DNA of 64,000 bases. It comes from a virus. The notes under the pieces were generated by a model. It had not been told where the DNA came from. It searched no databases and worked only from the letters and a program-made list of their open reading frames with translations. Position 1 is the stretch's first letter. Every line of letters begins with the position of its first letter. The stretch spans positions 24,288 to 88,287 of IMG/VR virus record IMGVR_UViG_3300010970_000150; one strand, 5' to 3'. A program made the translations under genes and the position numbers. This document shows, one piece after another, positions 34,401-42,891 of the stretch.

Positions 34401-37400
34401 GTCTCTCGTGATGAAGGGGCTAGATGCTAAGGTGATGGACGAAAGAGGAAACATTCAATGGGCTAAGCCTGAAGTCAGAGCACTCTGGCAGGGCGATAGA
34501 AACGCCTTTGACCAGTCGTTTATGGAGTACCTCAGCAACGCTAGTAAGGCTAGCACGGACAGGACTCGTGTTGAGTCTTCCCTGCTTCCTTCTCTTGCTA
34601 TGGGTGACGGACTTGGTGCTGAGCGTAGAAATGTGATGCACCAGTTCCTTGGTATGGCTAAGCGTAAGGACGCAGGGTACTTCAACACTCCCATTGCTGA
34701 GATTCCTAGAGGCAAGACATCTGTCGTTACTAACTTCACAATGGACACTATGAGTCCTATGCGAAGCGACTCTCCTATTCGTTACGACTTCAACCTCGAC
34801 AACGCCCACAGCGACCTCAGCAGAAACTTCAAGGTGTCCGATATGGACTACGAGAAGACACCTCAGGGTGATGTGTTTACTCACGCATCTAAGTACAAGA
34901 TTGTTGCGGTCAAAGACCAGCAGGCTCACCTGTACGATGCTAACGGAAAATCCCTTGGTGCGTTTAAGGACAAAGACCTCGCTGGAGTTGCTATGGAAAA
35001 GGCTTATGCGGCTGAGCGTGCTGAAACAGAAGTTCGCATTGAACGCATTAAGGAAGACCAACAGAAGCAACAGCAGAACTTCAAGGTGTGGGATGAAGGA
35101 ACTATGGAAGAAGGTAGAAGGCTTGGAGACATCTTTGAGACAGAGCAAGGCAAGGCATTCGTTCACGGCACTACTCTTATCCGTCAGACTCGTGAAGAGT
35201 TCTACAGCGACAATTTCTCTAAACTCCGTCAGGCTGACCCTGACACAGTTATGGCAGTCACGGAGCAAATTGCTCAGCGTGGCTATGCCCTCAGAGACCT
35301 CAGAACTAAGGCTTACGACAGACTTCAGGCTGAACTAGCCAAGGGCAAAGGTAAGGAATACAAGTTGGCTCGTGACCAGTACGATGTAATCGTCTCTCAC
35401 GCTGACCGCTACAATGACATCTTGCTTGCCTACGAAAGAGCCACCAGAGCCAAGACCAATGGTCAAGGCATCCTAGACTACATCAACACCCACAGACGCA
35501 CCTCCACAGGCTATGACAATATGGCTAAGGTGTTCTTTGGAGACCACTACGACTCCCAGTTCCAGACAGGTAAACCTGTCACTACAGTCGCTACACACGG
35601 CACAAGCAGTCACGAACTGCTGACCTCCAGAGAGTTCGACCCTAAACAGTCTGGCTCTAAGCACGGAGCAGAGCACGACAAGGTTGGCATCTTCCTTTCT
35701 GGAGAGACCAAGACCTCACACGGCTACGCTGACCCTAAGGAAAAAGACTTTGGCTATCGTCAAGTCAGAGCCGCTATCAAGTTCAATAATCCTCTGGTCG
35801 TTGACGCTCAGTTTAAATGCTATAGCCCTGATGTCTACGAAGGCTATATGAAGAAGGTCAGAGATGGTGGTCACGATGGCGTTATCATCAAGAATGTTTA
35901 CGATGGTGGTAGTGCTGATACTGTCTTCATCGTCAATAACGACTCTGTTAAGGCGAACACGGCTATCATCGACACGCACATCGGTATGGAGCGAGTCAAG
36001 AGACAGTCTGAAAGCATCAGCGATATCTCCGCAGACAGCGACCAAGGCTCTGTCAGATACCCGATTCAGGAGTCTATGCCTCGTGGCAAGGATGTCCGTG
36101 TTGGTTCTCAACTAGGTTTATCTTGGAAGGTAGATGATGCAAATGCTCCTAAGGAATCCGCACAGGACTACAGCCGTCTCAAACTCATTAGAGAAACCCT
36201 TCCGATGCTTATCCCTGAGATTTGGGAAAAACTTAAGAAGACAGGTAGAATCATCAAGAACTACGACCCAAGAGAAATCCTTGGCGAAGTTTTCGTCATC
36301 AATCCTGACGCTATGATTGCAGGCAATGTAAAGATGGGTGACACTACCCTTATCGGAGAAGCCCTAGGTGGACCGAACTTTACTATGGGCGAAGGTGCGA
36401 GGGCTGGCAATGAAGTTTGGGCTAACACCAAGACTGCGGCTGGTACATACGAGAAACAAATTGCTGACATCGTTGACCGAAAGATTAACGACTTAAACAA
36501 AGAAGCAAGAAGACAGAAGTGGTCTAAAGAAAGAATTGATGCGGAGATTGCCAACATCACTACGCATATGGTTATCACAAAAGGAACGAACCAGAAGCCC
36601 CTGAGCAACCCTACGGCATTCAAGGGTGCGTCTGATATCATCAAGACATTCGTTAAAGAAAGTATGCTTAGCGAGGCTGATGTAAAAGCGATGTTCCAGA
36701 AAGAATCTGAGAGCACAGTTCCTAAAGGAAAGGACAAGAAAACTGGCAAGTTCCCTGTGGACGAGAAAGGCGTTAGACTCCGTGAGAGATACCACGCTGA
36801 TGTAATCGACTTCAAGGACATTATGGAACTCCCTCTGGGCGAGTTCTTGGCTGAGGTTGGAAGACGAGCAGAGAAATCGTTTGAGACTAGAGGTGACCTG
36901 ATGAAGGACACCCTAAAGCAACTGGCTCAACTTCCTTCTATGAAGAAAGACGCTAAGAGTCTTGCAAAGATGAGAGCGATGTTTGATGACCCAAACTTCA
37001 AACTTAATAGAGCCGAGAACCTAGGAGAAGCAATCGCCACTAAGTTTTCCGAGCCTTACACGGATGGACTTAAGACATCTGAAGCCTACGCTTCTGTTTC
37101 CTTCAAGGGCAAGGCTAAGGTCGTGAAGGGTTCTCACCCTGACTATCCTTACTCAATTGTCCCAGCAGGAATGGGAGAGCCTACTTTCCACCTATGGTCT
37201 GACGCTATTGCCATTCAGAAACTTGTAGATAAAACAGTTGTTCCTTTTGAAGCCCCGTCTGGTTCTCCTGCTAAATATCTCGATATGTCTAAACTAACGC
37301 CTGCTGAGGCTGGCAATCAACTTGGGTCTAACTCTGTGGGCTATACTAAGGCTAAGATGAAACCGCTTAAAGACATCCCTGCAAGACCTGAGGGCGAAGG

Positions 37401-39225
37401 ACGCATCGGTATGAACTATAAGGTTGATGACATCGCTGGTGCTCCTCGTGAGGGCGGTGCTAAGACTTATACTGAAGGCAACGCTGAGTGGAAGGGTCAG
37501 TTCGTTGGACGCATTGCTGAGCAAAATCCAGACAAGGTAAAAGGGTTGCAAATTAAATACATCGAAAACAAGACAATGTTTAAGGACAAGAACCTTGTTA
37601 CTGTCGTTCTTCATAACGAAGACGGACAACAGGTTGGTATTCTTAACGCTGATGTCTACAAAGATGGCACGGCTAAGATTGTTGACACTCAAGTGGCTGA
37701 GCAATTTGGCAACAGAGGCTATAGCAAACTAATGCTTTCTGAACTTGGCGAGCGTATCAGAAGCCAAGGAGTCAAAGAAGTATACGGAGAGGTTGTTGAT
37801 AAACTGGACAGACCTACCAAAGCCAGAAAGTCTGCTTGGGGTAACGCTGAACTAGACCCTGAATCTATTTCCAATATGTCTGAAAGCGGTCAAGTTACTG
37901 TATCTAAACTTAATCCTGACGCACACTACAAGGTGTCTGACGCAGAGATTGCACAAGTACAAGAAAAGGTTGATATGTTAAAGTCTATAGTAGATAGATA
38001 TGAAAGATTTAAAGATGCTAAGGGCAGAGAAAACTCTGACAATAAGCGTAGATACTGGGATGCTAAGCGAGAGTACAACAAACTTAATGACTATACGCTG
38101 AAGCCTATGCTTGCTGAGATGCAAAAGCAAACTCCTGATACTACGCCTAACCTAAAGCCTTTTGAAGGCAACTTCAAGGTGAGCGATGCGGTTAAGACAG
38201 GCGTTGTTAAACTCGATGAAATCATTGGACGGCTTACTAAGACAGACAACATCTCGCCCTCTCTCAGAGATGCAATGAAGGCGTTGAAGGACGCTGTGCG
38301 TAAGCAGGATGCTACAGACGAGGTGCTTATCCCTGAACTTAGAGAAGCCTACGATGCAATGGTAAGAAGCATTGATGACCAGATGGCTGGTGCATCGCTA
38401 ACTCCTATTGATTCCCTCAAGGAAATCAACAAGGCTCTCAAGCCTCTTGATAAGAAGATTCAAAAGAACTCTGAGCGTATCCAGAAGAACGCTAGAGATG
38501 CACAGGAGGCTGATATGGCTGAAGGTGCTGATGTCGAAAGTCAGGGCATCCAAGAAAGACAAGCGGCTAATCGCAGAGATATGGAAGAAGGTGCTAGCCT
38601 TGAGTCCGACCAATCAACCGCTGAGATAGACCGCAGGCGTGGTGATGCCAGACTTGATATGGAAGAGGGTGCTAACCTTGATTCTGACCAAGTCCATCAA
38701 CAGATTGGCGAGTATAATGCAGACCAGAACGAAGCGGCTAATGTTGAAGCGGCTCAGCCTCGTAACCAGAACCTGCCTCCCCAGTTCCCTAACCCTGCCC
38801 CGACTGTTCCTGCTGGTCTCCCTAGTTACAAGCCGTCAGGTACGCCTGCCTTCCCTAGACCCCCTGCCACGCCTGCCCTGCCTCAGGTCAAGCCTAGCGG
38901 GGCTGTTCCGTTCCCCAGACCTCCCGCTACCCCTGCACTCCCAAGAGGCTCTATAGCCCCTCCTCCCCCCCAAGGAACGCCTGCTCCGAACCCTCTAGCA
39001 CCCAGCCTTACAGCCGCTAAGCCTCTTCCCAAGTTGTCGGCTTGGAGAGGTTGGACGCTTGAAAAGGGTCTTAACGGAGGCTTCTGGAAGAACGCTGTCG
39101 GCTGGATGATTGTAGTCCAAGCGGATAAGTTCAAGGTGTACAACCCTCAAAAGGCTATGCTGGGAATCTATCAAGACCTAGAACAAGCCAAGCGGAGAGT
39201 CCAAAGGGCTGAGCCTAAGCAATGA
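31465..39225 (+). CDS. giant multidomain (polyvalent-type) virion protein: zincin, ADP-ribosyltransferase, GNAT
   Basis: 2,586 residues. In order: helical N terminus; Ala/Gly-rich hydrophobic block about 230-480; zinc-metallopeptidase motif HELFH at 602-606 with a possible third ligand in VEEFGAHY near 709; an ADP-ribosyltransferase-like domain about 1,370-1,495 (ATHGTSSHEL, IFLSG with HGYAD, GGHDGVIIKN, DTVFIVN); helical modules; a GNAT-like domain about 2,005-2,120 (VAEQFGNRGYSKLMLSELG); coiled coil and a Pro-rich tail. Six (F/Y/W)KV-x-D motifs mark module borders (about 1121, 1205, 1553, 1984, 2154, 2236). It probably enters the cell with the DNA and acts early on host targets; the size and location support this, the targets are unknown. 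Confidence 0.8.
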   Translation: MPEELYNTPSNNSGVASGWLAVNGVGQQDQALQGMNEDTKAYIETLPPSERQKAIDEFNAPLSGMEVYEALKQSPDFKPTHEEYTKYLAYDKEHKTSVLEGLGMLGEGMSAVMGDLGKAAGAVIDHPMSGLAKAPASLIEAFAQGTRNLYGMVAQSASPDSVLFKMKNALAGDGTVDGYNQFLEARKFNKHSAALAEGKETLVMDKDVIDHDLTLAMSYIADPTLFIPFGNAASAAMKAVGMGEKIALMGGRAASIKAAVIGGGLKWGVGAPIEALASVTRGTIERGAALGGAVLETTTGISAAELKATAKLSAAGTTTASALGGHIPIISDISNTYVAAGAARGFGEAIGAVGEQIQKQGFNRGYNSFAREAFEQTKGLSPHAKGLLKVLDAVDPMFSYGYGTAVGAGHGALIGGTLGYLNAGEEGMYHGMGAGIALGATGAVGGRMFADVAGGTKMARAEIQGGFVIENMRADKHINLEATELYLELATRNGDRAGALQVIGGLDRVAPDMRLILGNVESQKKLLQSKGLNEHGHKVDPKTGKVEMRNGKPIEYEAPLAGFYGGEGFVMHTDRDGNGKQQVTVVINTDALASGKKNVMHHELFHAVFKTTIMEKMFRDNFAEAILGKFDANGIKVKDSEINPKEFKAFVTRELANTVDPATNKKLAPAELTRRLKEFDYHLAEYQKAGTTAKMNPDSAKALNYLVEEFGAHYATQFMKGKPVDYLFRGAEYTGMQGVMDRLHNGFLDFWQGQTGRQNPTFGDFTAKGFDESFAPNKGKRTLDQRSPALDYMVQDLLRSVAGKRKGSTNSFDVRTMSPEARNAYFNSSGMDGVRAYYDKDGKLRNVTEAQVTAERLEVGKAIHESLSKLDPKETAGLADSDGNFGSSSTLGTKFNDTVLAHLVKEGHISQQLAERIKTVQDIVSGQGSNRVSYLYKGASHETEVGPNSPRLYGKDVPITARETIVVGYKITIKKDGTMSLVMKGLDAKVMDERGNIQWAKPEVRALWQGDRNAFDQSFMEYLSNASKASTDRTRVESSLLPSLAMGDGLGAERRNVMHQFLGMAKRKDAGYFNTPIAEIPRGKTSVVTNFTMDTMSPMRSDSPIRYDFNLDNAHSDLSRNFKVSDMDYEKTPQGDVFTHASKYKIVAVKDQQAHLYDANGKSLGAFKDKDLAGVAMEKAYAAERAETEVRIERIKEDQQKQQQNFKVWDEGTMEEGRRLGDIFETEQGKAFVHGTTLIRQTREEFYSDNFSKLRQADPDTVMAVTEQIAQRGYALRDLRTKAYDRLQAELAKGKGKEYKLARDQYDVIVSHADRYNDILLAYERATRAKTNGQGILDYINTHRRTSTGYDNMAKVFFGDHYDSQFQTGKPVTTVATHGTSSHELLTSREFDPKQSGSKHGAEHDKVGIFLSGETKTSHGYADPKEKDFGYRQVRAAIKFNNPLVVDAQFKCYSPDVYEGYMKKVRDGGHDGVIIKNVYDGGSADTVFIVNNDSVKANTAIIDTHIGMERVKRQSESISDISADSDQGSVRYPIQESMPRGKDVRVGSQLGLSWKVDDANAPKESAQDYSRLKLIRETLPMLIPEIWEKLKKTGRIIKNYDPREILGEVFVINPDAMIAGNVKMGDTTLIGEALGGPNFTMGEGARAGNEVWANTKTAAGTYEKQIADIVDRKINDLNKEARRQKWSKERIDAEIANITTHMVITKGTNQKPLSNPTAFKGASDIIKTFVKESMLSEADVKAMFQKESESTVPKGKDKKTGKFPVDEKGVRLRERYHADVIDFKDIMELPLGEFLAEVGRRAEKSFETRGDLMKDTLKQLAQLPSMKKDAKSLAKMRAMFDDPNFKLNRAENLGEAIATKFSEPYTDGLKTSEAYASVSFKGKAKVVKGSHPDYPYSIVPAGMGEPTFHLWSDAIAIQKLVDKTVVPFEAPSGSPAKYLDMSKLTPAEAGNQLGSNSVGYTKAKMKPLKDIPARPEGEGRIGMNYKVDDIAGAPREGGAKTYTEGNAEWKGQFVGRIAEQNPDKVKGLQIKYIENKTMFKDKNLVTVVLHNEDGQQVGILNADVYKDGTAKIVDTQVAEQFGNRGYSKLMLSELGERIRSQGVKEVYGEVVDKLDRPTKARKSAWGNAELDPESISNMSESGQVTVSKLNPDAHYKVSDAEIAQVQEKVDMLKSIVDRYERFKDAKGRENSDNKRRYWDAKREYNKLNDYTLKPMLAEMQKQTPDTTPNLKPFEGNFKVSDAVKTGVVKLDEIIGRLTKTDNISPSLRDAMKALKDAVRKQDATDEVLIPELREAYDAMVRSIDDQMAGASLTPIDSLKEINKALKPLDKKIQKNSERIQKNARDAQEADMAEGADVESQGIQERQAANRRDMEEGASLESDQSTAEIDRRRGDARLDMEEGANLDSDQVHQQIGEYNADQNEAANVEAAQPRNQNLPPQFPNPAPTVPAGLPSYKPSGTPAFPRPPATPALPQVKPSGAVPFPRPPATPALPRGSIAPPPPQGTPAPNPLAPSLTAAKPLPKLSAWRGWTLEKGLNGGFWKNAVGWMIVVQADKFKVYNPQKAMLGIYQDLEQAKRRVQRAEPKQ

Positions 39226-39527
39226 GCCAAGACCCTCAATCCTTTGACGCTCTAATTGAAGAGTTCAAAAAGACTGGATGGCTCTTTGCTGTCCTTGGTG
39301 GGCTTGGTATGCTGGCTAGGCTTATACTTACGGACGAAAAGTACGAGGTTATGAGATGGTCACGAATGATACTTGCGGGTACTATTGTTGGAATCATCTG
39401 TTATTTCTCCCTAGGCAACACGGACATCGACCCTTTCTATAAGAGCGTTCTGTGCAGTATCTCTGGCTCTATCGCTCCAGAGTTGTTTAACTGGGCGAGA
39501 CGCAAGTTTCTCCAGAAGACCAAATGA
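39222..39527 (+). CDS. holin-like membrane protein, 101 aa
   Basis: ATGA overlap with the giant gene. It has about three hydrophobic segments (WLFAVLGGLGMLARLIL, MILAGTIVGIICYFSLG, VLCSISGSIAPELF) and a basic C terminus (NWARRKFLQKTK), typical of small phage holins. The holin would allow lysozyme access or collapse membrane potential. The lysozyme-like enzyme is located at 1418-1834, so lysis genes are split. Confidence 0.72.
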   Translation: MSQDPQSFDALIEEFKKTGWLFAVLGGLGMLARLILTDEKYEVMRWSRMILAGTIVGIICYFSLGNTDIDPFYKSVLCSISGSIAPELFNWARRKFLQKTK

Positions 39528-40234
39528 GTTTACAAAGCCTGACAATGCTATTTGTGTTTGCAACCTTAGTGGGTTGCACGACAGCCCCTACAGATAAGCC
39601 TGTCATCATCATTAACAAAGACAAGGACACCTACATTGACAAAGTCGAAGCCATCGTTTCTGAAGCGGGTTCTGCCCTTACTGCTGTCGCTCCTACCCTT
39701 CCTGTTGGAGTTGGTAGAGAACTCGTTGAAGGGCAAATCGTCAGGCTCAGCGGAATCAGCAAGCCGTCAGTCGAGAAGGTCGAATCCTTTAGAGCAATGG
39801 TTAAATCAAACGACCACAAGGCGGTCAAGGAAGACAAAGAAAAAGCGTCTAAGGTAGATGCTGAGACTAATGCGTTGTGGGCAATAGTAGAGGAGCAGGA
39901 GAGTGCAATCGCCATCGCCAATGAGATTGCAAATAATGCGGAGAAAGAAAAGCAAAGGGAAATGAAGAACAAGGTTCTCTGGATGTGCAGTTGTATAGGT
40001 GGTGCTATCTTTACTGCGGGTGTCTTGCTCCTAGCGTTCTCACCACGCAAAGCCTCTGGGGTTATTATGATGCTAGCAGGTGGGCTAGCAATTGGCTCTG
40101 CGTGGATTTTCGACTCACCTTGGTTTCCTTGGATTGCAGGTGCAGGCGTGGGGTTCGCTCTGCTTGATGTCTTAGTTATCGGAATCACCAAGACCTACAA
40201 CTACCTGCGACCCTCAAAGAGTTCGGTCACCTAA
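39524..40234 (+). CDS. lipoprotein with C-terminal membrane helices, 236 aa
   Basis: N-terminal lipoprotein signal MLFVFATLVGC (lipobox with Cys 18), then a charged helical region (DKEKASKVDAETNALWAIVEE) and three C-terminal hydrophobic segments around IGGAIFTAGVLLLAF, GVIMMLAGGLAIGSAWIF and IAGAGVGFALLDVLVIG. A spanin-like or lysis-regulatory role is inferred from position after the holin-like gene. Its 3' end overlaps the convergent gene of genome B by 21 bp, so this is the A/B junction. Confidence 0.65.
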   Translation: MSLQSLTMLFVFATLVGCTTAPTDKPVIIINKDKDTYIDKVEAIVSEAGSALTAVAPTLPVGVGRELVEGQIVRLSGISKPSVEKVESFRAMVKSNDHKAVKEDKEKASKVDAETNALWAIVEEQESAIAIANEIANNAEKEKQREMKNKVLWMCSCIGGAIFTAGVLLLAFSPRKASGVIMMLAGGLAIGSAWIFDSPWFPWIAGAGVGFALLDVLVIGITKTYNYLRPSKSSVT

Positions 40235-40525
40235 CTCAGTCGTGTCATCCTTCCAGAACTCATCTGGGACGATGTCAACAAACAGGGGAGCATTGCCTTC
40301 ATAATCCTTTGAGAGGATGTTGTTGTACATATGCTCTTCAGCCTCATCAAAGCCCATCATATCTTCTTCCATTATGTTGGAGATGATACGCTCCGTGGAG
40401 TACACGGCACGATAGCCCTCAGGCGTATTGGACACACCAATGAAGGCGTGTTCACAGCCCTCAGCGATGACGATGTTCTCGTCAAAGTTCGTGAGGAATT
40501 CTTTAAGTTTATCTGCGTTGGTCAT
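40214..40525 (-). CDS. conserved small phage protein, 103 aa
   Basis: Last gene of B's leftward cluster, convergent with A's lipoprotein gene and overlapping it by 21 bp. The sequence has IVIAEGCEHAFIGVSNTPEGYRAV-type strand-helix order, then MEEDMMGFDEAEEHMYNNI and a short acidic end. This plan is common among phage accessory proteins of unknown role. The start overlaps the next gene by four bases (ATGA). Confidence 0.7.
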   Translation of the reverse strand: MTNADKLKEFLTNFDENIVIAEGCEHAFIGVSNTPEGYRAVYSTERIISNIMEEDMMGFDEAEEHMYNNILSKDYEGNAPLFVDIVPDEFWKDDTTELGDRTL

Positions 40526-40902
40526 AGAATTTCTTTAGATGCTTTAAGGATTTCAAGGACAGCCTTGCCAATCTTACGCTCATTAGAGAAGTTGTAACTT
40601 TCTTTATTAAGGCTGGAAGTCAACCTTTCGTTCTCACGCTCAAAACGCTGTGCAGTCTTGCAGAGATTGTTTAGCATATCACGGAATTCCTTAGCCTCTT
40701 CATACACCTTGGTGCTAAGCCAAGACTTTCCGTATCCATCTTTCACTTCATACCCATAAGGGGATACATATTCGTAGGCACTAGTGCCGTAGTATTTATG
40801 GTATTCACAACTGCATCCTGTCTTTGGTTCAGAAGAAACAATAGAGAACGAGGTTCTGAAGTAGATAACACTAATGTGGTTTTTGATTGTGTCGTTGTTC
40901 AT
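40522..40902 (-). CDS. hypothetical protein, 126 aa
   Basis: Start ATG 40902 follows AACCT, the usual context in this cluster. N-terminal half has cysteines and tyrosines (GCSCEYHKYYGTSAYEYVSPYG), C-terminal half is coiled coil (AQRFERENERLTSSLN). Function unknown. Confidence 0.65.
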   Translation of the reverse strand: MNNDTIKNHISVIYFRTSFSIVSSEPKTGCSCEYHKYYGTSAYEYVSPYGYEVKDGYGKSWLSTKVYEEAKEFRDMLNNLCKTAQRFERENERLTSSLNKESYNFSNERKIGKAVLEILKASKEIL

Positions 40903-40905
40903 AGG

Positions 40906-41145
40906 TTACTTAGATAGGATTTTGTAATGAGGGACAGGTCGAGTGACCATACCAGACTTCACTCGGTACATACGGACTTCAAGAAGATTATCTTTGAGTG
41001 CATCATTAATTTTCTTAGTGATGACTGGTTCAGAACAATTCAGCATCTTCTGGATTTCCCTGCGAGTGTAGAAACCTTTTTCAGGAGTCTCAATAGAGAC
41101 TTTCCCGAAAAGTTTTTGCATAGCAATGAGGTCTTTGTTTTTCAT
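40906..41145 (-). CDS. winged-helix protein, 79 aa
   Basis: Start MKNKD at 41145. Contains a wHTH (GFYTRREIQKMLNCSEPVITKKIN, LLEVRMYRVKSGMVTRPV) like the partial protein at 1-233 in genome A. Close to the phosphoesterase cluster in both genomes. A DNA-binding or regulatory role is likely. Confidence 0.7.
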   Translation of the reverse strand: MKNKDLIAMQKLFGKVSIETPEKGFYTRREIQKMLNCSEPVITKKINDALKDNLLEVRMYRVKSGMVTRPVPHYKILSK

Positions 41146-41300
41146 CGGATGAAGATAAGTTTGAGAGCCGTGATTACAGTAGCAAACCAAGCAACGACAA
41201 GCAGAATATTAACAACAATTCGTTCCTTGCGATAGTATCTAGCCTGTCTGTCAAGTTCCCTGTAGTGTTCGGGAGGCGTGAAATCAATAGGGTTTCTCAT
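41142..41300 (-). CDS. small single-span membrane protein, 52 aa
   Basis: Start MRNPIDF at 41300. A basic N-terminal helix (RELDRQARYYRKER) leads into one membrane span (IVVNILLVVAWFATVITALKL), ending in FIR. It overlaps both neighbours by four bases. Function unknown. Confidence 0.6.
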   Translation of the reverse strand: MRNPIDFTPPEHYRELDRQARYYRKERIVVNILLVVAWFATVITALKLIFIR

Positions 41301-41668
41301 ACGCTCGGCTTGCCCTCCTTGGCGGTATGCCATTGGTCAATGCTGTCAGCAACATCGTGAAAAGAACCATTATCGTGGACTCCGTTTTCTCCGATTGTTT
41401 TTGCCATCGCATCCCCAGCCTTGCGGAGCATCTCGTTCTCTTCCATCACTTGATTAAACAAGTCTCGCTTAAATTGAGCGTGAAGAAATTCGGCTTCTGC
41501 TTTCATTGAGGCAAGTTCTTCGGCTGTGAATGAATGCGTCTTCAGCCGCTCGACCTCGGCTTGTAGGGCGGCGTAGTCCTCCCACTTGACCCAAGGGCCA
41601 TCGTCCAACTCATAAGAGCCGTGTGAGCATCCATATCCGCACTCGGTATCGTATCTCTTGATGTTCAC
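41297..41668 (-). CDS. coiled-coil protein of the LRKAGD/AKEGK type, 123 aa
   Basis: N terminus with Cys and Tyr (RYDTECGYGCSHGSYE), W-VKWEDYAAL, then coiled coil (QAEVERLKTHSFTAEEL) and the core ENEMLRKAGDAMAKTI, ending DQWHTAKEGKPSV. The same core and ending occur in the next gene (41665-41964), and at 46929-47126, making a small paralogous family in B. The ending lies after a Trp in each. Function unknown; early coiled-coil proteins are often dispensable accessory factors. Confidence 0.7.
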   Translation of the reverse strand: MNIKRYDTECGYGCSHGSYELDDGPWVKWEDYAALQAEVERLKTHSFTAEELASMKAEAEFLHAQFKRDLFNQVMEENEMLRKAGDAMAKTIGENGVHDNGSFHDVADSIDQWHTAKEGKPSV

Positions 41669-41964
41669 GACTGCTTGCCCTCCTTGGCGGTGTTCCAGCG
41701 GTCAATCCTGCATTGGTAATCAATCGGGCCTTCTTCAAGTGCCTCACGCATCCAATCCCCAGCCTTGCGGAGACGCTCGTTCTCGGCTTTAAGGCGGGCG
41801 ATTTCCAAGTCTCCGTGCTTGCAGAGTTTGTCGGTGTTAGCGGTCAGCCGCTCGTACTCGGCCTTGAGGCGGGTATATTCGGCAATTGACACCCATTCAG
41901 TCTTGCCAGTATTGCCCCCGCCCAACTCTTTCCAAGTAACTGTCATTCGCTTTGGGTTGCTCAT
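41665..41964 (-). CDS. coiled-coil protein of the LRKAGD/AKEGK type, 99 aa
   Basis: Start MSNPKRMTV at 41964. N-terminal strand region, then coiled coil (IAEYTRLKAEYERLTANTDK and IARLKAENERLRKAGDWM), ending DRWNTAKEGKQS. It is a paralogue of the gene immediately downstream and of 46929-47126. It overlaps the phosphoesterase stop by four bases. Confidence 0.7.
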   Translation of the reverse strand: MSNPKRMTVTWKELGGGNTGKTEWVSIAEYTRLKAEYERLTANTDKLCKHGDLEIARLKAENERLRKAGDWMREALEEGPIDYQCRIDRWNTAKEGKQS

Positions 41965-42701
41965 AGACCTTTGACAGAGTAGATGAATCGCTTTCCCACT
42001 CGGTGAGCCTGCCACACCTTCCAATCCGACCCTTGGACGAACCCATAAGTCCAGCCTGACCCCCACTTGCTGGTCGCTAGGTGATTCTTGGCGTAGTCCA
42101 TCGCTTCCTTCTTGCATAGGCAACCGCCAGAGAATCCTACTGCCCCTTTGTGCTTCTTGGCGTTGACCTGCTGGATGGAATGCAGGTGACCCATAATGAC
42201 AGCACCTCCAGTATCAGCGAAATGAATGGCGTGGTCTTCGACAGCCGTGCGACTGCATCCGTAGCCGTGTACGAACTTGACCTTCCCAAGCGTATGAACG
42301 CCAAGGTCTGCGTGATAAGGGTAAATCTTCTTGCATCCGTTTTTCTTGAGGTGGTTACGAATGTCGTTCTTGAGGTTGTGGCAATAGTCAACCATCATTC
42401 CGTGCGTAGAGCCGTTGATGATTTGGTCAAGGCGGTCATCGTGGTTTCCGTTTAAGAAAATAGTAGGTTGCACTCGGCTGATGAATTTTTTGCCAGCCTT
42501 CACATCAGCCACAAGCGACTCGTCTTCTTCTTTACGCCCAGCACCCCTGCGGATACTGCGGAAATCAAAATTATCTCCTAGGTGAACAATCTCGTCTGGG
42601 TCGAACCATTTAAGAAACTTGTAGAACTCGGATGCAACATCCTTGTCCACCATATCTCCGTGGTTGTCTCCCACGGCTACGAACTTAATTAGTTTGCTCA
42701 T
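41961..42701 (-). CDS. calcineurin-like metallophosphoesterase
   Basis: 246 residues from MSKLIKFVAVGDNHGD. The motifs match the A copy: GDNHGD, HLGDNFDF, NGNHDD and GHLHS, with long identical runs at the C terminus (NHLATSKWGSGW). Two-metal phosphoesterase fold; substrate unknown. A longer frame starting at 42827 overlaps other genes and is not preferred. The conserved position next to a wHTH gene in both genomes suggests a retained core function. Confidence 0.9.
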   Translation of the reverse strand: MSKLIKFVAVGDNHGDMVDKDVASEFYKFLKWFDPDEIVHLGDNFDFRSIRRGAGRKEEDESLVADVKAGKKFISRVQPTIFLNGNHDDRLDQIINGSTHGMMVDYCHNLKNDIRNHLKKNGCKKIYPYHADLGVHTLGKVKFVHGYGCSRTAVEDHAIHFADTGGAVIMGHLHSIQQVNAKKHKGAVGFSGGCLCKKEAMDYAKNHLATSKWGSGWTYGFVQGSDWKVWQAHRVGKRFIYSVKGL

Positions 42702-42891
42702 TGGTGATATCGAAAGTGGGATTCTGTAGAACCTTGAATTGGTCAGTACGCATATGACGAATGACTCCATCCTTCTCCAACACAACAGCAAAAATATCGT
42801 TGCTGAAAGTTCCTCCGTCACGCACATACATCAGCCAACCATAGCCAATATCAGTACTAACAGGGATAGGGTTGCGGAACTCGTGAATCAT
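42685..42891 (-). CDS. small conserved phage protein, 68 aa
   Basis: Strand-rich protein: GYGWLMYVRDGGTFSND-type block, then FAVVLEKDGVIRHMRTDQFKVL and TFDIT. Overlaps the phosphoesterase start by 17 bp and the previous gene by four. Similar small proteins occur in many phage accessory regions; function unknown. Confidence 0.65.
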   Translation of the reverse strand: MIHEFRNPIPVSTDIGYGWLMYVRDGGTFSNDIFAVVLEKDGVIRHMRTDQFKVLQNPTFDITNEQTN

